From an uncultured Methylomonas sp. (GTDB taxonomy: Bacteria; Pseudomonadota; Gammaproteobacteria; Methylococcales; Methylomonadaceae): a DNA stretch of 64,000 nt. The notes below the pieces were generated by a model. The model was not told where the DNA came from and searched no databases. It saw only the letters and a list, made by a program, of their open reading frames with translations. Each line of letters begins with the position of its first letter. Position 1 is the stretch's first letter. Position numbers and translations under genes: made by a program. Positions 58,301 through 64,000 of the stretch are shown one piece after another. The stretch lies in the NCBI GenBank assembly GCA_936941155.1, contig CAKZJE010000108.1, positions 1 through 64,000 of the forward strand. The letters run 5' to 3'.

Positions 58301-58454
58301 GATATTCCAAAGCAATCGGAATTGAGAAATAAGCTATAAATATCAATAAATTACTAATAACAGAGATGGTTAATAGCACTTGAGAGTTTGCTATGCAAAA
58401 GCGGTGCGGCAAAAAAGAAGTTGCCGCGAAGAGTTCAACAAGCCAGTTCATCAT
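52356..58454 (-). CDS. Giant multi-PAS histidine kinase with ethylene-receptor-like membrane domain
   Basis: The 2032-residue kinase starts with a three-TM domain at residues 25-118 that resembles plant ETR1: ISNLLIFIAYFSIPIALEY and AFILACGTTHLIHV. ETR1 binds copper and ethylene through Cys65 and His69; here CGTTH puts Cys75 and His79 at the same spacing, and Ile72 and Tyr42 match ETR1 Ile62 and Tyr32. ETR1 Asp25, however, aligns with Asn35. About 13 PAS domains follow, from residue 150 to 1750, several with PAC motifs (RDITERK). The C-terminus has HisKA (SVSHDMRQPLRS) and HATPase (GTGMGLALCKRIVEHHEG). It heads a four-gene operon. Ethylene binding is not shown. Confidence 0.9.
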   Translation of the reverse strand: MMNWLVELFAATSFLPHRFCIANSQVLLTISVISNLLIFIAYFSIPIALEYLRRKREEQEFKFILWLFAAFILACGTTHLIHVITYWQPWYWLETIFAAITAIISIYTAIHIFPLLPHLLDLPNPEQLQALNQQLKLEITERETIEANLRQEIAFSKVLIDSLPGVFYRLDEKGRLVDCNDTLAHLLGKDGLKMAQANVLSIIAPHDETLIAEKIAEGFANGETEVQAELKLADGSFRSFHFIGNVLKQDNDTHLLGTGIDITEQKQKDIQYQTIIEASFSGFWSNDFSGNFLEVNTSLCNMLGYSRAELLNMRITDIEAKEMPEEIAARIQKIIETGHDRFETQHRHKDGSIADVEVNVLYIKTLGERFFVFINSITERKNAEAELRASEQKFRLLFDTMTEGVALNEIVYDEHKQMVDYRIIEVNKAFYSTADRRSEHVVGNLATELYGMSSESITLFWQQHQILNQAEQIEMLSPLSQKWFFISTSPFVNNYFVTTFFDITERKLSEQKVQDSEESLNLSQEYGEIGSWEYDFVHNKQNWSRMTFHIAQITAQESPTWDDFLALIHPDDKQFVLDAHHTHLTTREKYDVEYRTILADGKIHWFRSAGRALFADDGTPLKFIGIVQDITERKIMEEALRSRTQQLQESKNFFQLLTQVNPVGIYQTDATGNCVFVNTKWCEIAGLTYQQAHGTGWASALMPEDREKVYREWEISIREQKNFSLEYRFQQPNGKITWVYGVNTPIRDEKNVISGYIGTVVDIGKRKRMEEKLRTSEQKLRLLIEQMPLALGLTNMSGKLLYINERFKRMFGYTIDEIPTIEDWYALAYPDPAYRQQATVIWTEALNQATLNNSEIPPAEYHVTCKNGDVKVMIISGIFFENGLLVTFTDITERKQTELEIEKSLSLLHATLESSSDAILVVDLNNHWVLHNKNFIQLWDVSADVIAKNDDMAALQNILEQLVDPESFLQRVHELYAHPEAISFDVFSFKNGKIIERSSMPQRINDKVVGRVWSFRDITERALAQCALQRESEKNIALLRNASDGIHILDVDGNILEVSDSFCACLGYSREEMIGMNVRRWDAGFEDDEELKNIVKAQFSKQEVSIFETLHRCKNGKIITVEVSGFPLQLDGKPVLFNSSRDITARKQLEMELRQREGYQRALLNNFPFLIWLKDINCQFLAVNQGFAKACGYASEDFLLGKSDFDIWPEELAKSYRADDKLVMASGKAKTVEEQVEVNGERVWFETYKSPVIVEGEIIGTVGFSRDITERKAAEIAVAESKNLLLRIIDTVPMRVFWKDCNLNYLGCNMAFAKDAGMSHPTDLIGKDDYQMAWREQAELYRNDDKEVITSDISKISYDEQQTTPTGGNLWLRTSKITLKNQYNQIIGLLGVYEDITERKLMELALTASETRFRTIIEISPVPMALNDDAGNITYLNPAFVQTFGYDLNDIPTLQSWWPKAYPDETYRQRVGEIWQATVDKSEGEGQPFTPLEINICCKNGTMKTALITASRISKLFKDLRLVVMYDISERKQIEEKLQNSELRLRTIIETEPECIKIVDAEGCLMQINAAGLAMIEAESEEQVLGKQLETLILPEYQSAFAKMHQQVLAGEKKEFEYEMRGLKGGRRWLETHAVPMLENGKIVHLAVTRDVTQRKLAEAELRELNRDFVTFLENTSDFIYFKDENSRIRFCSQTLANITHHDSWRDLVGKHDLEVFPAETAQIYYEEELPVFTQGIPLLNKIDPYYNEDGSKGWVSTSKWPVFDFDTQKVIGIFGVSRDITQLKQAEQDLLRSNTDLEQFAYSVSHDMRQPLRSVTGHLQLLARSLKEKLDEEESENLNFALEGARRMDTMILSLLDYSRVGRKTERKAWVNSREVLDDALMFLTPAITEAQITVNVSGEWTEIFASYDELTRLLMNLIGNAIKYREPHQPLLVEIHSVVKAKSWKVSIRDYGIGINPLQINRLFQFFSRLQSRSRFEGTGMGLALCKRIVEHHEGKIWCESAGEGMGTCFSFQLPLSDKKTTLIESEADK

Positions 58455-58532
58455 AAGATTTTTTGAGTGTTTTATTTCAAACTGTTGATAAAACTTGTCT
58501 AATGTTAAGAAACATGGTTTTCAAGTTAGTTT

Positions 58533-58562
58533 TAGAGACGTAAAGAATGATTTACGTCTCTA
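58533..58562. repeat. TAGAGACGTAAA hairpin
   Basis: TAGAGACGTAAA (58533-58544) pairs perfectly with TTTACGTCTCTA (58551-58562) over GAATGA. It shares the GAGACG/CGTCTC arms with 23517-23541 and 40550-40577. It lies between the giant kinase operon and dhaK. It is not followed by a T tract. Confidence 0.7.
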
Positions 58563-58689
58563 GGCTAAGCTGTTTTTAACTATTTTGAAAAATGCGCTGT
58601 TTCTGAATAGATATTATTTATCTTAAAAAACATTAGTTTAGCGACGAAGCTGTTCTAATGTTAAACAAACAGAAGGTTTTGCGGATGCT

Positions 58690-59679
58690 TTAACAATGCC
58701 AACGTAAACTGGCGGTATGAACTGGCGCGTCCCACAATGCTAATAATTCATCATCCATTAAAGTCACTGTAATTGAACAACCTGCCATGTCGAGCGATGT
58801 GGTGTAATTGCCCACTAAGGAGCGTGCAATATTCAATCCCTGTTGTTGCAAAAGTTGTGCGGCAATTTCATACACCAGATAGAGTTCCATTGCTGGCGTT
58901 GCGCCGAAGCCATTGATGTGTAATAAAATTTGTTGATTTTTTTCAGGTTGCAAATCTTCCACAATTGCATGAATTAATTGCTCAACCATCGTGTTTGCGT
59001 TGCTCAGTTTTTGAGTTTGCCTTCCATGTTCGCCATGAATCCCCACGCCCATTTCAATCTCATCTTCTGCCAAAATAAAGGTTGGCTTTCCTAGAGCGGG
59101 AACAGTGCAGCTTGTTAATGCCAATCCCATTGATGCGGTGTTTGCATTGACTTTATCGCCTAAAGCTTTGCAAGTTGCTAAATCCGCACCTTGTTCGGCA
59201 GCCGCTCCAACTATTTTTTCCACGAGTAAAGTGCCTGCAACACCACGCCGTCCGGTGCTGTGGTTTTTCGGTAATGAAACATCATCAGCCACTAAAACAG
59301 TGGCATTTGCGCAATCTAGCATTTCGGCGGCGATTTCAAAATTCATCACATCGCCGGCATAATTTTTTACGATAAATAACACGCCGCCGCCATTTTCCAC
59401 CGCTTGTGCCGCTGCCAACATTTGATCGGGCGTTGGTGAAGTGAAAACTTGTCCGGGGCAAGCCGCATCTAACATGCCTAAGCCGACAAAACCTGTGTGT
59501 AAAGGCTCATGCCCTGAGCCGCCTCCTGAGATGAGTGCGACTTTTCCGGCGCGAGTTGGATTAGTGCGGGTTATAAAATGCGGCTGTTGATGAAACTGCA
59601 CAATATCCGCGTGAGCTTTCGCAAAACCGCTTAAACTTTCTTCTAACAATGTATCAATGGCGTTCAGAAATTTTTTCAT
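58690..59679 (-). CDS. dhaK: Dihydroxyacetone kinase subunit DhaK
   Basis: The 329-residue protein matches DhaK: GKVALISGGGSGHEPLH (substrate-binding), the segment TGRRGVAGTLLVEKI, and His215 in VGIHGEHGR, equivalent to the His that forms a hemiaminal with dihydroxyacetone. The subunit binds substrate but needs DhaL for ATP. No dhaL or dhaM is visible next to it. In methylotrophs, a dihydroxyacetone kinase can link formaldehyde or glycerol metabolism to glycolysis. A HAD phosphatase gene is 29 bp upstream, probably in one operon. Confidence 0.9.
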   Translation of the reverse strand: MKKFLNAIDTLLEESLSGFAKAHADIVQFHQQPHFITRTNPTRAGKVALISGGGSGHEPLHTGFVGLGMLDAACPGQVFTSPTPDQMLAAAQAVENGGGVLFIVKNYAGDVMNFEIAAEMLDCANATVLVADDVSLPKNHSTGRRGVAGTLLVEKIVGAAAEQGADLATCKALGDKVNANTASMGLALTSCTVPALGKPTFILAEDEIEMGVGIHGEHGRQTQKLSNANTMVEQLIHAIVEDLQPEKNQQILLHINGFGATPAMELYLVYEIAAQLLQQQGLNIARSLVGNYTTSLDMAGCSITVTLMDDELLALWDAPVHTASLRWHC

Positions 59680-59708
59680 AATTAAATCCCCTCATAAGGC
59701 ATGTTTTT

Positions 59709-60536
59709 TTAAAGAGCTTTTAGCTTTTCAGTCACTTCTTGTATATCTTCCATAATCCAAGTGGGTGCGTAATCGAGTGTTGTTAATTCTTCGCGCGTGG
59801 AAATTCCTGTTAAAACCAATAAGCTGCGAATACCTGCATTCACTGCGCCGAGAATATCAGTGTTTAATCTGTCGCCAATTGCAATGGTTTCTGCGGGATC
59901 AACACCTAATAAAGCAATTGCTTGTTGATACATAATGGGTTCAGGCTTTCCAACCACCGTTGGTGCAACATCGGTTGCTGCTTGAATTGCCGCTAAAATT
60001 GCGCCATTGCCATGAGTAATGCCGCGTTCTGTCGGCAAAGTAACATCCGCATTTGTGCCGACAAATTTTGCTCCCGCACGAATATTTAACGTTGCAGTCG
60101 CCAATTTATCCCACGACAAATTTTTATCTAATCCACATACCACAATATCTGCACCTGCATTCGGTGTTTCTGACGTGTTAATTTCATAAATATCAGTCAG
60201 AGTGAAACCTTTTTCTAGCAAAGGTCTTCTTGCACCTTCTGCACCGATCACAAACACTTTTGTTTCTGCTGGATTATGTTGCTGAGCAAGGTACAACGCC
60301 GTTGCCATACTGGAAGTAAGAATTTCACTCTGTGCAACAGCTACCCCCATCCGCGCCAATTTTGCCACATATTCATCTTGTGTCATTCCTGCATTGTTTG
60401 TTGCCAAAATAAAAGGCAATTTTTTATCACGCAGAAGTTGAAAAAACGGCACTAATCCCGGCAAAGGCTGTTCGCCATGCCATAACACACCATCCATGTC
60501 GATGATAAGAGCGCGGATATTGGTAAAGTTTTGCAT
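59709..60536 (-). CDS. HAD-IIA family phosphatase (NagD-like)
   Basis: The 275-residue protein has HAD motif I (IIDMDGVLWHG), motif II (ILATNNAG), and motifs III/IV (VGKPEPIMYQQA, IGDRLNTDI). The cap arrangement is that of the NagD/4-nitrophenylphosphatase group, which includes phosphoglycolate and ribonucleotide monophosphatases. It lies 29 bp upstream of dhaK. A role in handling a sugar-phosphate or phosphoglycolate is plausible but not shown. Confidence 0.88.
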   Translation of the reverse strand: MQNFTNIRALIIDMDGVLWHGEQPLPGLVPFFQLLRDKKLPFILATNNAGMTQDEYVAKLARMGVAVAQSEILTSSMATALYLAQQHNPAETKVFVIGAEGARRPLLEKGFTLTDIYEINTSETPNAGADIVVCGLDKNLSWDKLATATLNIRAGAKFVGTNADVTLPTERGITHGNGAILAAIQAATDVAPTVVGKPEPIMYQQAIALLGVDPAETIAIGDRLNTDILGAVNAGIRSLLVLTGISTREELTTLDYAPTWIMEDIQEVTEKLKAL

Positions 60537-61195
60537 AGAAGTAAATCTCGTTTGATATGAAGGGTAAGATTTAAGTTTACCTTAAAAATATAGGCTTGTG
60601 GCTTTAGATTTTTGCAGAAAAAAAGCAAGCTATTGAGTGATTAATTATTTTCGTTTTTTGGAAAGTATTTAAAATGAACAGAGAATGAACCAGAATTTAA
60701 ATGTAGGTAGTTTTGCCGCATCTTTACCTTAAACCGCAACAAATGCCGGAAAAATTTTAAAAAAATATTCAATATGAGCGTTAGCGGAATTTACAACACT
60801 TGTTGTTTTTTTGTTATTATTTTCGCTATTTAGCAAAAGTCTTTTATATTCAGATATTTATAAAAAACATTGACTCTACGCTGTTTTGCTTGGTTCAGCA
60901 GCAGCAAGCTAATAACGTAACCCTTTGAAATATAATTTTTTACAGCCATTCAACAGAGGATTTTATCTAGCAATTAGCAACTAAAAGTTGGCAAATAATA
61001 TGCTTTTTAAATTCAAAACATAACTTTGAGCTTATAGTGTTATTGCCAATATTAAATTGCGATTTCCTGTCCGCTTAGCTGTGCTTGATTCCTAATCAGC
61101 TTGGGCATTGACAGCCATGCCCTTTCTACTTTACAGTTACCCCCGCATAAACAAGTATGTAACCAACTATAATATAACCAATCGGAGCACATATC
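60537..61195. other. Long leader region upstream of the RuMP operon
   Basis: This 659-bp spacer is AT-rich and has no convincing gene. It holds the divergent promoters of the HAD gene and the RuMP operon. Candidate elements near the hps start are TTGACA 61108-61113 with TACAGT 61132-61137, and TATAAT 61168-61173. A small hairpin GGGCAT-N8-ATGCCC overlaps the first. No known riboswitch was recognised. The length suggests additional regulator binding sites. Confidence 0.5.
61108..61137 (+). promoter_or_regulatory. Candidate promoter of the hps-phi operon
   Basis: TTGACA (61108-61113), perfect -35, 18 bp, TACAGT (61132-61137) as -10, about 58 bp before ATG 61196. A perfect TATAAT (61168-61173) nearer the gene is an alternative -10 but lacks a good -35. 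Confidence 0.5.
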
Positions 61196-61837
61196 ATGGC
61201 AAAACCATTAATACAAATGGCATTAGATTCATTAGATTTCGACGCAACTGTCGCATTAGCAGCAACTGTTGCACCTTATGTTGATATTTTTGAAATCGGA
61301 ACTCCATGTATTAAACACAATGGCGTTAAGCTGGTTAAAGCATTAAGAGAAAAATTCCCAAGCCATCTGTTGTTAGTTGACTTAAAAACTATGGATGCTG
61401 GTGAATACGAAGCAACTCCTTTCTATGCTGCTGGCGCTGACATTTGTACAGTTTTAGGCGTATCTGGTCTTGCAACTTGCACTGGCGTTATCAAAGCTGC
61501 AAAAGCTCATGGTGCAGAAGCGCAAATTGACTTGATTAACGTTGATGACAAAGTAGCTTGCGCACGTGCAACTGTTGCTGCTGGTGCTCAAATCATGGGT
61601 ATTCACACAGGTTTGGATGCACAAGCTGCAGGTCACACTCCTTTTGCAGACTTAAATGCTATTGCAGCATTAGGTTTACCAGTTAGAATTTCAGTTGCTG
61701 GCGGTATTAAAGCATCTACAGTTCAAAACGTAGTAAGAGCAGGCGCACACATTATCGTTGTTGGTGCTGCAATTTACGGTGCACCATGCCCTGCAACAGC
61801 TGCAAAAGAGATTCGTGATTTAGCTAATGCTGCATGA
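61196..61837 (+). CDS. hxlA: 3-hexulose-6-phosphate synthase
   Basis: The 213-residue enzyme condenses formaldehyde with ribulose 5-phosphate, the entry step of the RuMP cycle. It has the OMPDC-superfamily active site DLKTMDAGE (residues 62-70), IGTPCIKHNG, and the phosphate-binding VAGGIKASTV and IIVVGAAIYG segments. GGAG at 61184-61187 lies 8 bases before the ATG. The isomerase gene follows 12 bp later. Codon use is smooth and GC3-poor with preferred codons (GCA, GTT), as expected for a strongly expressed gene. Confidence 0.97.
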   Translation: MAKPLIQMALDSLDFDATVALAATVAPYVDIFEIGTPCIKHNGVKLVKALREKFPSHLLLVDLKTMDAGEYEATPFYAAGADICTVLGVSGLATCTGVIKAAKAHGAEAQIDLINVDDKVACARATVAAGAQIMGIHTGLDAQAAGHTPFADLNAIAALGLPVRISVAGGIKASTVQNVVRAGAHIIVVGAAIYGAPCPATAAKEIRDLANAA

Positions 61838-61849
61838 ATAGGTAACCCC

Positions 61850-62383
61850 ATGCATCAGCAACTCATTTTAGACAAAATCACAAGTATTTTAACAGCAACG
61901 AATGATTCTTATGATGAAAAGTTAGTTGGAATGCTTGACAAGGCTTCACGCATTTTTGTCTCTGGCGCAGGACGTTCAAAATTAGTTGGCAGCTTTTTTG
62001 CCATGCGACTCATGCACAGCGGCTACGATGTAAGTTTCGTAGGTGAAATCGTGACACCGAGTATCAAACGCGGTGATTTATTGATTGTAATTTCTGGTTC
62101 TGGTGAAACAGAACAATTGCTAGCATTCACAAAAAAAGCGAAAGAAGTCGGAGCTGAGATTGTATTAATTTCGGCAAAAAGCAGCTCTACTATTGGCGAT
62201 TTAGCTAACAACGTTTTCCAAATCGGCAGTGCAGAACAATACGGTAAAGTCAAAGGTATGCCTATGGGTACTGTCTTTGAACTATCTACGTTAGTTTTTC
62301 TAGAAGCTATGATTTCTCATGTAATTCATGAGAAAGGTATTGCTGAAGAAGAAATGAGAGCTAGACACGCTAACTTGGAATAA
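61850..62383 (+). CDS. hxlB: 6-phospho-3-hexuloisomerase
   Basis: The 177-residue SIS-domain enzyme converts hexulose 6-phosphate to fructose 6-phosphate, the second RuMP step. It shows the sugar-phosphate-binding motifs VSGAGRSKLVGSFFAMRL and ISGSGETEQLLAF and the conserved C-terminal EEEMRARHANLE. It starts 12 bp after hps, and a strong interruptor-like hairpin follows. Neighbouring hps and tkt confirm the role. Confidence 0.97.
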   Translation: MHQQLILDKITSILTATNDSYDEKLVGMLDKASRIFVSGAGRSKLVGSFFAMRLMHSGYDVSFVGEIVTPSIKRGDLLIVISGSGETEQLLAFTKKAKEVGAEIVLISAKSSSTIGDLANNVFQIGSAEQYGKVKGMPMGTVFELSTLVFLEAMISHVIHEKGIAEEEMRARHANLE

Positions 62384-62389
62384 TGCTGA

Positions 62390-62423
62390 AAAGAACGGGT
62401 GGCTTTTGTGTCACTCGTTCTTT
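62390..62423 (+). terminator. Hairpin between hxlB and tkt (attenuator-like)
   Basis: AAAGAACGGGTG (62390-62401) pairs with CACTCGTTCTTT (62412-62423), with one G-T pair in 12. No long T tract follows. It may partly terminate or stabilise the hps-phi message and lower tkt expression. Confidence 0.5.
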
Positions 62424-62531
62424 ACTCTTTGAATAGAGTAACGCAAAACATCAAAAATATAGTCATAAAGTCGCCCGCTGATAAAAATCAGCTCTTAAAT
62501 AACTTACCAAACATTAATGAAGGAGAAGAAT

Positions 62532-64000
62532 ATGACTTCGCGTAGAACATTAGCGAACGCCATACGCGCTTTAAGCATGGATGCTGTACAGAAAGCAAAC
62601 TCTGGACACCCCGGTGCGCCAATGGGAATGGCGGATATTGCCGAGGTTTTGTGGAATGACCATTTGAGTCACAACCCAACCAACCCAAACTGGTCAAACC
62701 GTGACCGTTTTGTTCTTTCCAATGGCCATGGCTCAATGCTAATTTATTCATTGCTGCATTTGAGTGGCTATGACTTGCCTATGGAAGAGCTTGCCACTTT
62801 CCGCCAATTACATTCAAAATGTGCTGGACATCCTGAATATCACTATGCACCAGGTATCGAAACAACAACTGGTCCTTTAGGTCAAGGTATTACTAACGGT
62901 GTTGGTTTTGCAATGGCAGAAAAGTTGCTGGCAGACCAATTCAACCGTCCAGGACATGACATCGTCGATCATTACACCTATGTTTTTATGGGTGATGGTT
63001 GTTTGATGGAAGGCGTTTCGCATGAAGCATGTGCACTTGCGGGTACTTGGGGCTTAGGAAAGTTAGTAGCATTCTGGGATGACAATAACATCTCTATTGA
63101 CGGTCATATTGACGGTTGGTACACGGATGACACTGTAAGACGTTTTGAAGCTTACGGTTGGCACGTTATCTCTGTCGACGGACACGATTCTGAAGCAATC
63201 AATGCAGCTATCGTATTAGCGAAAAAAGTAACAGACAAACCTTCTTTAATTTGCTGTAAAACAATTATCGGCTACGGTTCACCTAACAAATCTGGAAGCC
63301 ATGATTGTCATGGTGCTGCATTAGGGTTAGCAGAAGTTGCGGCAACTCGCGAATTCTTAGGATGGACTCACGAACCTTTTGTTATTCCAGCAGAGGTTTA
63401 TACAGGTTGGGATGCAAAAGCAAAAGGCGCGAAAACAGAAGCAGAATGGGATGCTAAATTTGCAGCTTACGCGGCTGAATACCCAGCTGAAGCAGCCGAA
63501 TTCAAACGTCGTATGGCAGGTGAATTACCAGCGAATTGGGAAGTAGCAGCGAGTGCTTTAATTGCTGAAACTAATACAAAAGCTGAAAACTTAGCATCAC
63601 GTCAATCTTCACAAAAAGTAATTGCTGGATTAGCACCAACGTTACCTGAGTTTTTAGGTGGGTCTGCTGATTTAACTGGATCTAACTTAACCAGTTGCGC
63701 AAGCTTTAAACATGTTAGCGGAAAAGAGCCTGGTAACTACATTTCTTATGGCGTACGTGAATTCGGTATGTTCGCTATTATAAATGGCATGGCTTTGCAC
63801 GGTGGTTTATTGCCTTACGGTGGAACATTCCATATGTTCTCTGATTATGCAAAAAGTGCTTTGCGTATGGCTGCATTGATGAAAATACGCACTATCGCTG
63901 TTTTGACCCATGATTCTATCGGTCAAGGTGAAGATGGTCCAACGCATCAACCTATTGAGAACACTTCTGCAATGCGCTACATTCCAAATATGGATGTTTG
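62532..64000 (+). CDS. tkt: Transketolase, 5' part
   Basis: The frame opens at ATG 62532 after GAAGGAG and continues past the window end, with 489 complete codons seen. It shows the transketolase features: [32 protein letters not shown], the TPP motif [13 protein letters not shown] to DDNNISIDG, and the transketolase_2 segment with [18 protein letters not shown] and [17 protein letters not shown]. Transketolase rearranges sugar phosphates to regenerate ribulose 5-phosphate, so this gene completes the RuMP cluster. About 180 residues are missing from the 3' end. Confidence 0.95.
   Translation, partial: MTSRRTLANAIRALSMDAVQKANSGHPGAPMGMADIAEVLWNDHLSHNPTNPNWSNRDRFVLSNGHGSMLIYSLLHLSGYDLPMEELATFRQLHSKCAGHPEYHYAPGIETTTGPLGQGITNGVGFAMAEKLLADQFNRPGHDIVDHYTYVFMGDGCLMEGVSHEACALAGTWGLGKLVAFWDDNNISIDGHIDGWYTDDTVRRFEAYGWHVISVDGHDSEAINAAIVLAKKVTDKPSLICCKTIIGYGSPNKSGSHDCHGAALGLAEVAATREFLGWTHEPFVIPAEVYTGWDAKAKGAKTEAEWDAKFAAYAAEYPAEAAEFKRRMAGELPANWEVAASALIAETNTKAENLASRQSSQKVIAGLAPTLPEFLGGSADLTGSNLTSCASFKHVSGKEPGNYISYGVREFGMFAIINGMALHGGLLPYGGTFHMFSDYAKSALRMAALMKIRTIAVLTHDSIGQGEDGPTHQPIENTSAMRYIPNMDV

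Noticed and set aside
60989-61003. Possible sigma-54 promoter TGGCA-N7-TGC upstream of hps
   Set aside because: Only the GG and GC dinucleotides with the right spacing match; flanking positions do not fit well and no enhancer site is visible.
62488-62751. 87-residue minus-strand frame at the tkt start
   Set aside because: It is the shadow of the transketolase N-terminal coding region.

Overview
The window looks like a chromosome segment of a gammaproteobacterial type I methanotroph or methylotroph (order Methylococcales is the best guess). The DNA is AT-rich by eye. The right end carries the ribulose monophosphate (RuMP) formaldehyde-fixation genes in order: hexulose-6-phosphate synthase, phosphohexuloisomerase and a transketolase that runs off the window. 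MetH, ClpB, HemW, class II fumarase and a PEP-CTERM protein fit that assignment. No genus can be fixed from the sequence alone.

Layout. 1-113: 3' end of a 5S rRNA and its terminator. 133-5378 (minus): a CHASE/PAS hybrid histidine kinase and a REC-HD-GYP regulator. 5379-5896: intergenic region with palindromic repeats. 5897-8283 (plus): PafA-type phosphatase and TrmB. 8323-12318 (minus): dynamin-like GTPase, PyrE and HemW. 12315-18007: a YfiR-like protein and a hybrid kinase (minus), divergent from a TonB receptor (plus), with a perfect CRP-type palindrome between them. 18132-20702: ClpB. 20751-29724: REC-SpoIIE-HATPase regulator, two small exported proteins, fumarase, a thioredoxin-fold protein, a UPF0114 protein and MetH. 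29853-34212: small membrane or exported proteins, including a 42-residue membrane protein, an HTTM-DCC fusion and three tandem copies of a 40-46 residue lipoprotein gene. 34385-42701: IlvA, a PAS-GGDEF-EAL protein, a PEP-CTERM protein behind a c-di-GMP-I riboswitch, a hemerythrin, a DUF5765-like protein, an ABM protein, an FAH-family hydrolase, a lipoprotein and MsrB. 42702-48116: an accessory island with a HicA-type toxin-antitoxin pair, a 122-bp MITE-like element and a broken type III restriction-modification locus whose middle is replaced by a HindV-like type II cassette. 48282-48357: tRNA-Lys(UUU). 48422-58454 (minus): a four-gene signalling operon headed by a 2032-residue kinase with an ethylene-receptor-like membrane domain and about 13 PAS domains. 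58690-60536 (minus): DhaK and a HAD phosphatase. 61196-64000 (plus): RuMP genes.

How the parts connect. Signal transduction dominates: five histidine kinases plus HD-GYP, EAL and GGDEF proteins. A c-di-GMP riboswitch in front of an exported PEP-CTERM protein gives a plausible output for that second messenger. The least ordinary regions are the replaced restriction-modification locus, the riboswitch/PEP-CTERM unit, the tandem micro-lipoprotein array and the ethylene-receptor-like giant kinase. No CRISPR array, transposase, integrase or prophage was seen. Functional calls come from reading motifs by eye; no database search was run.
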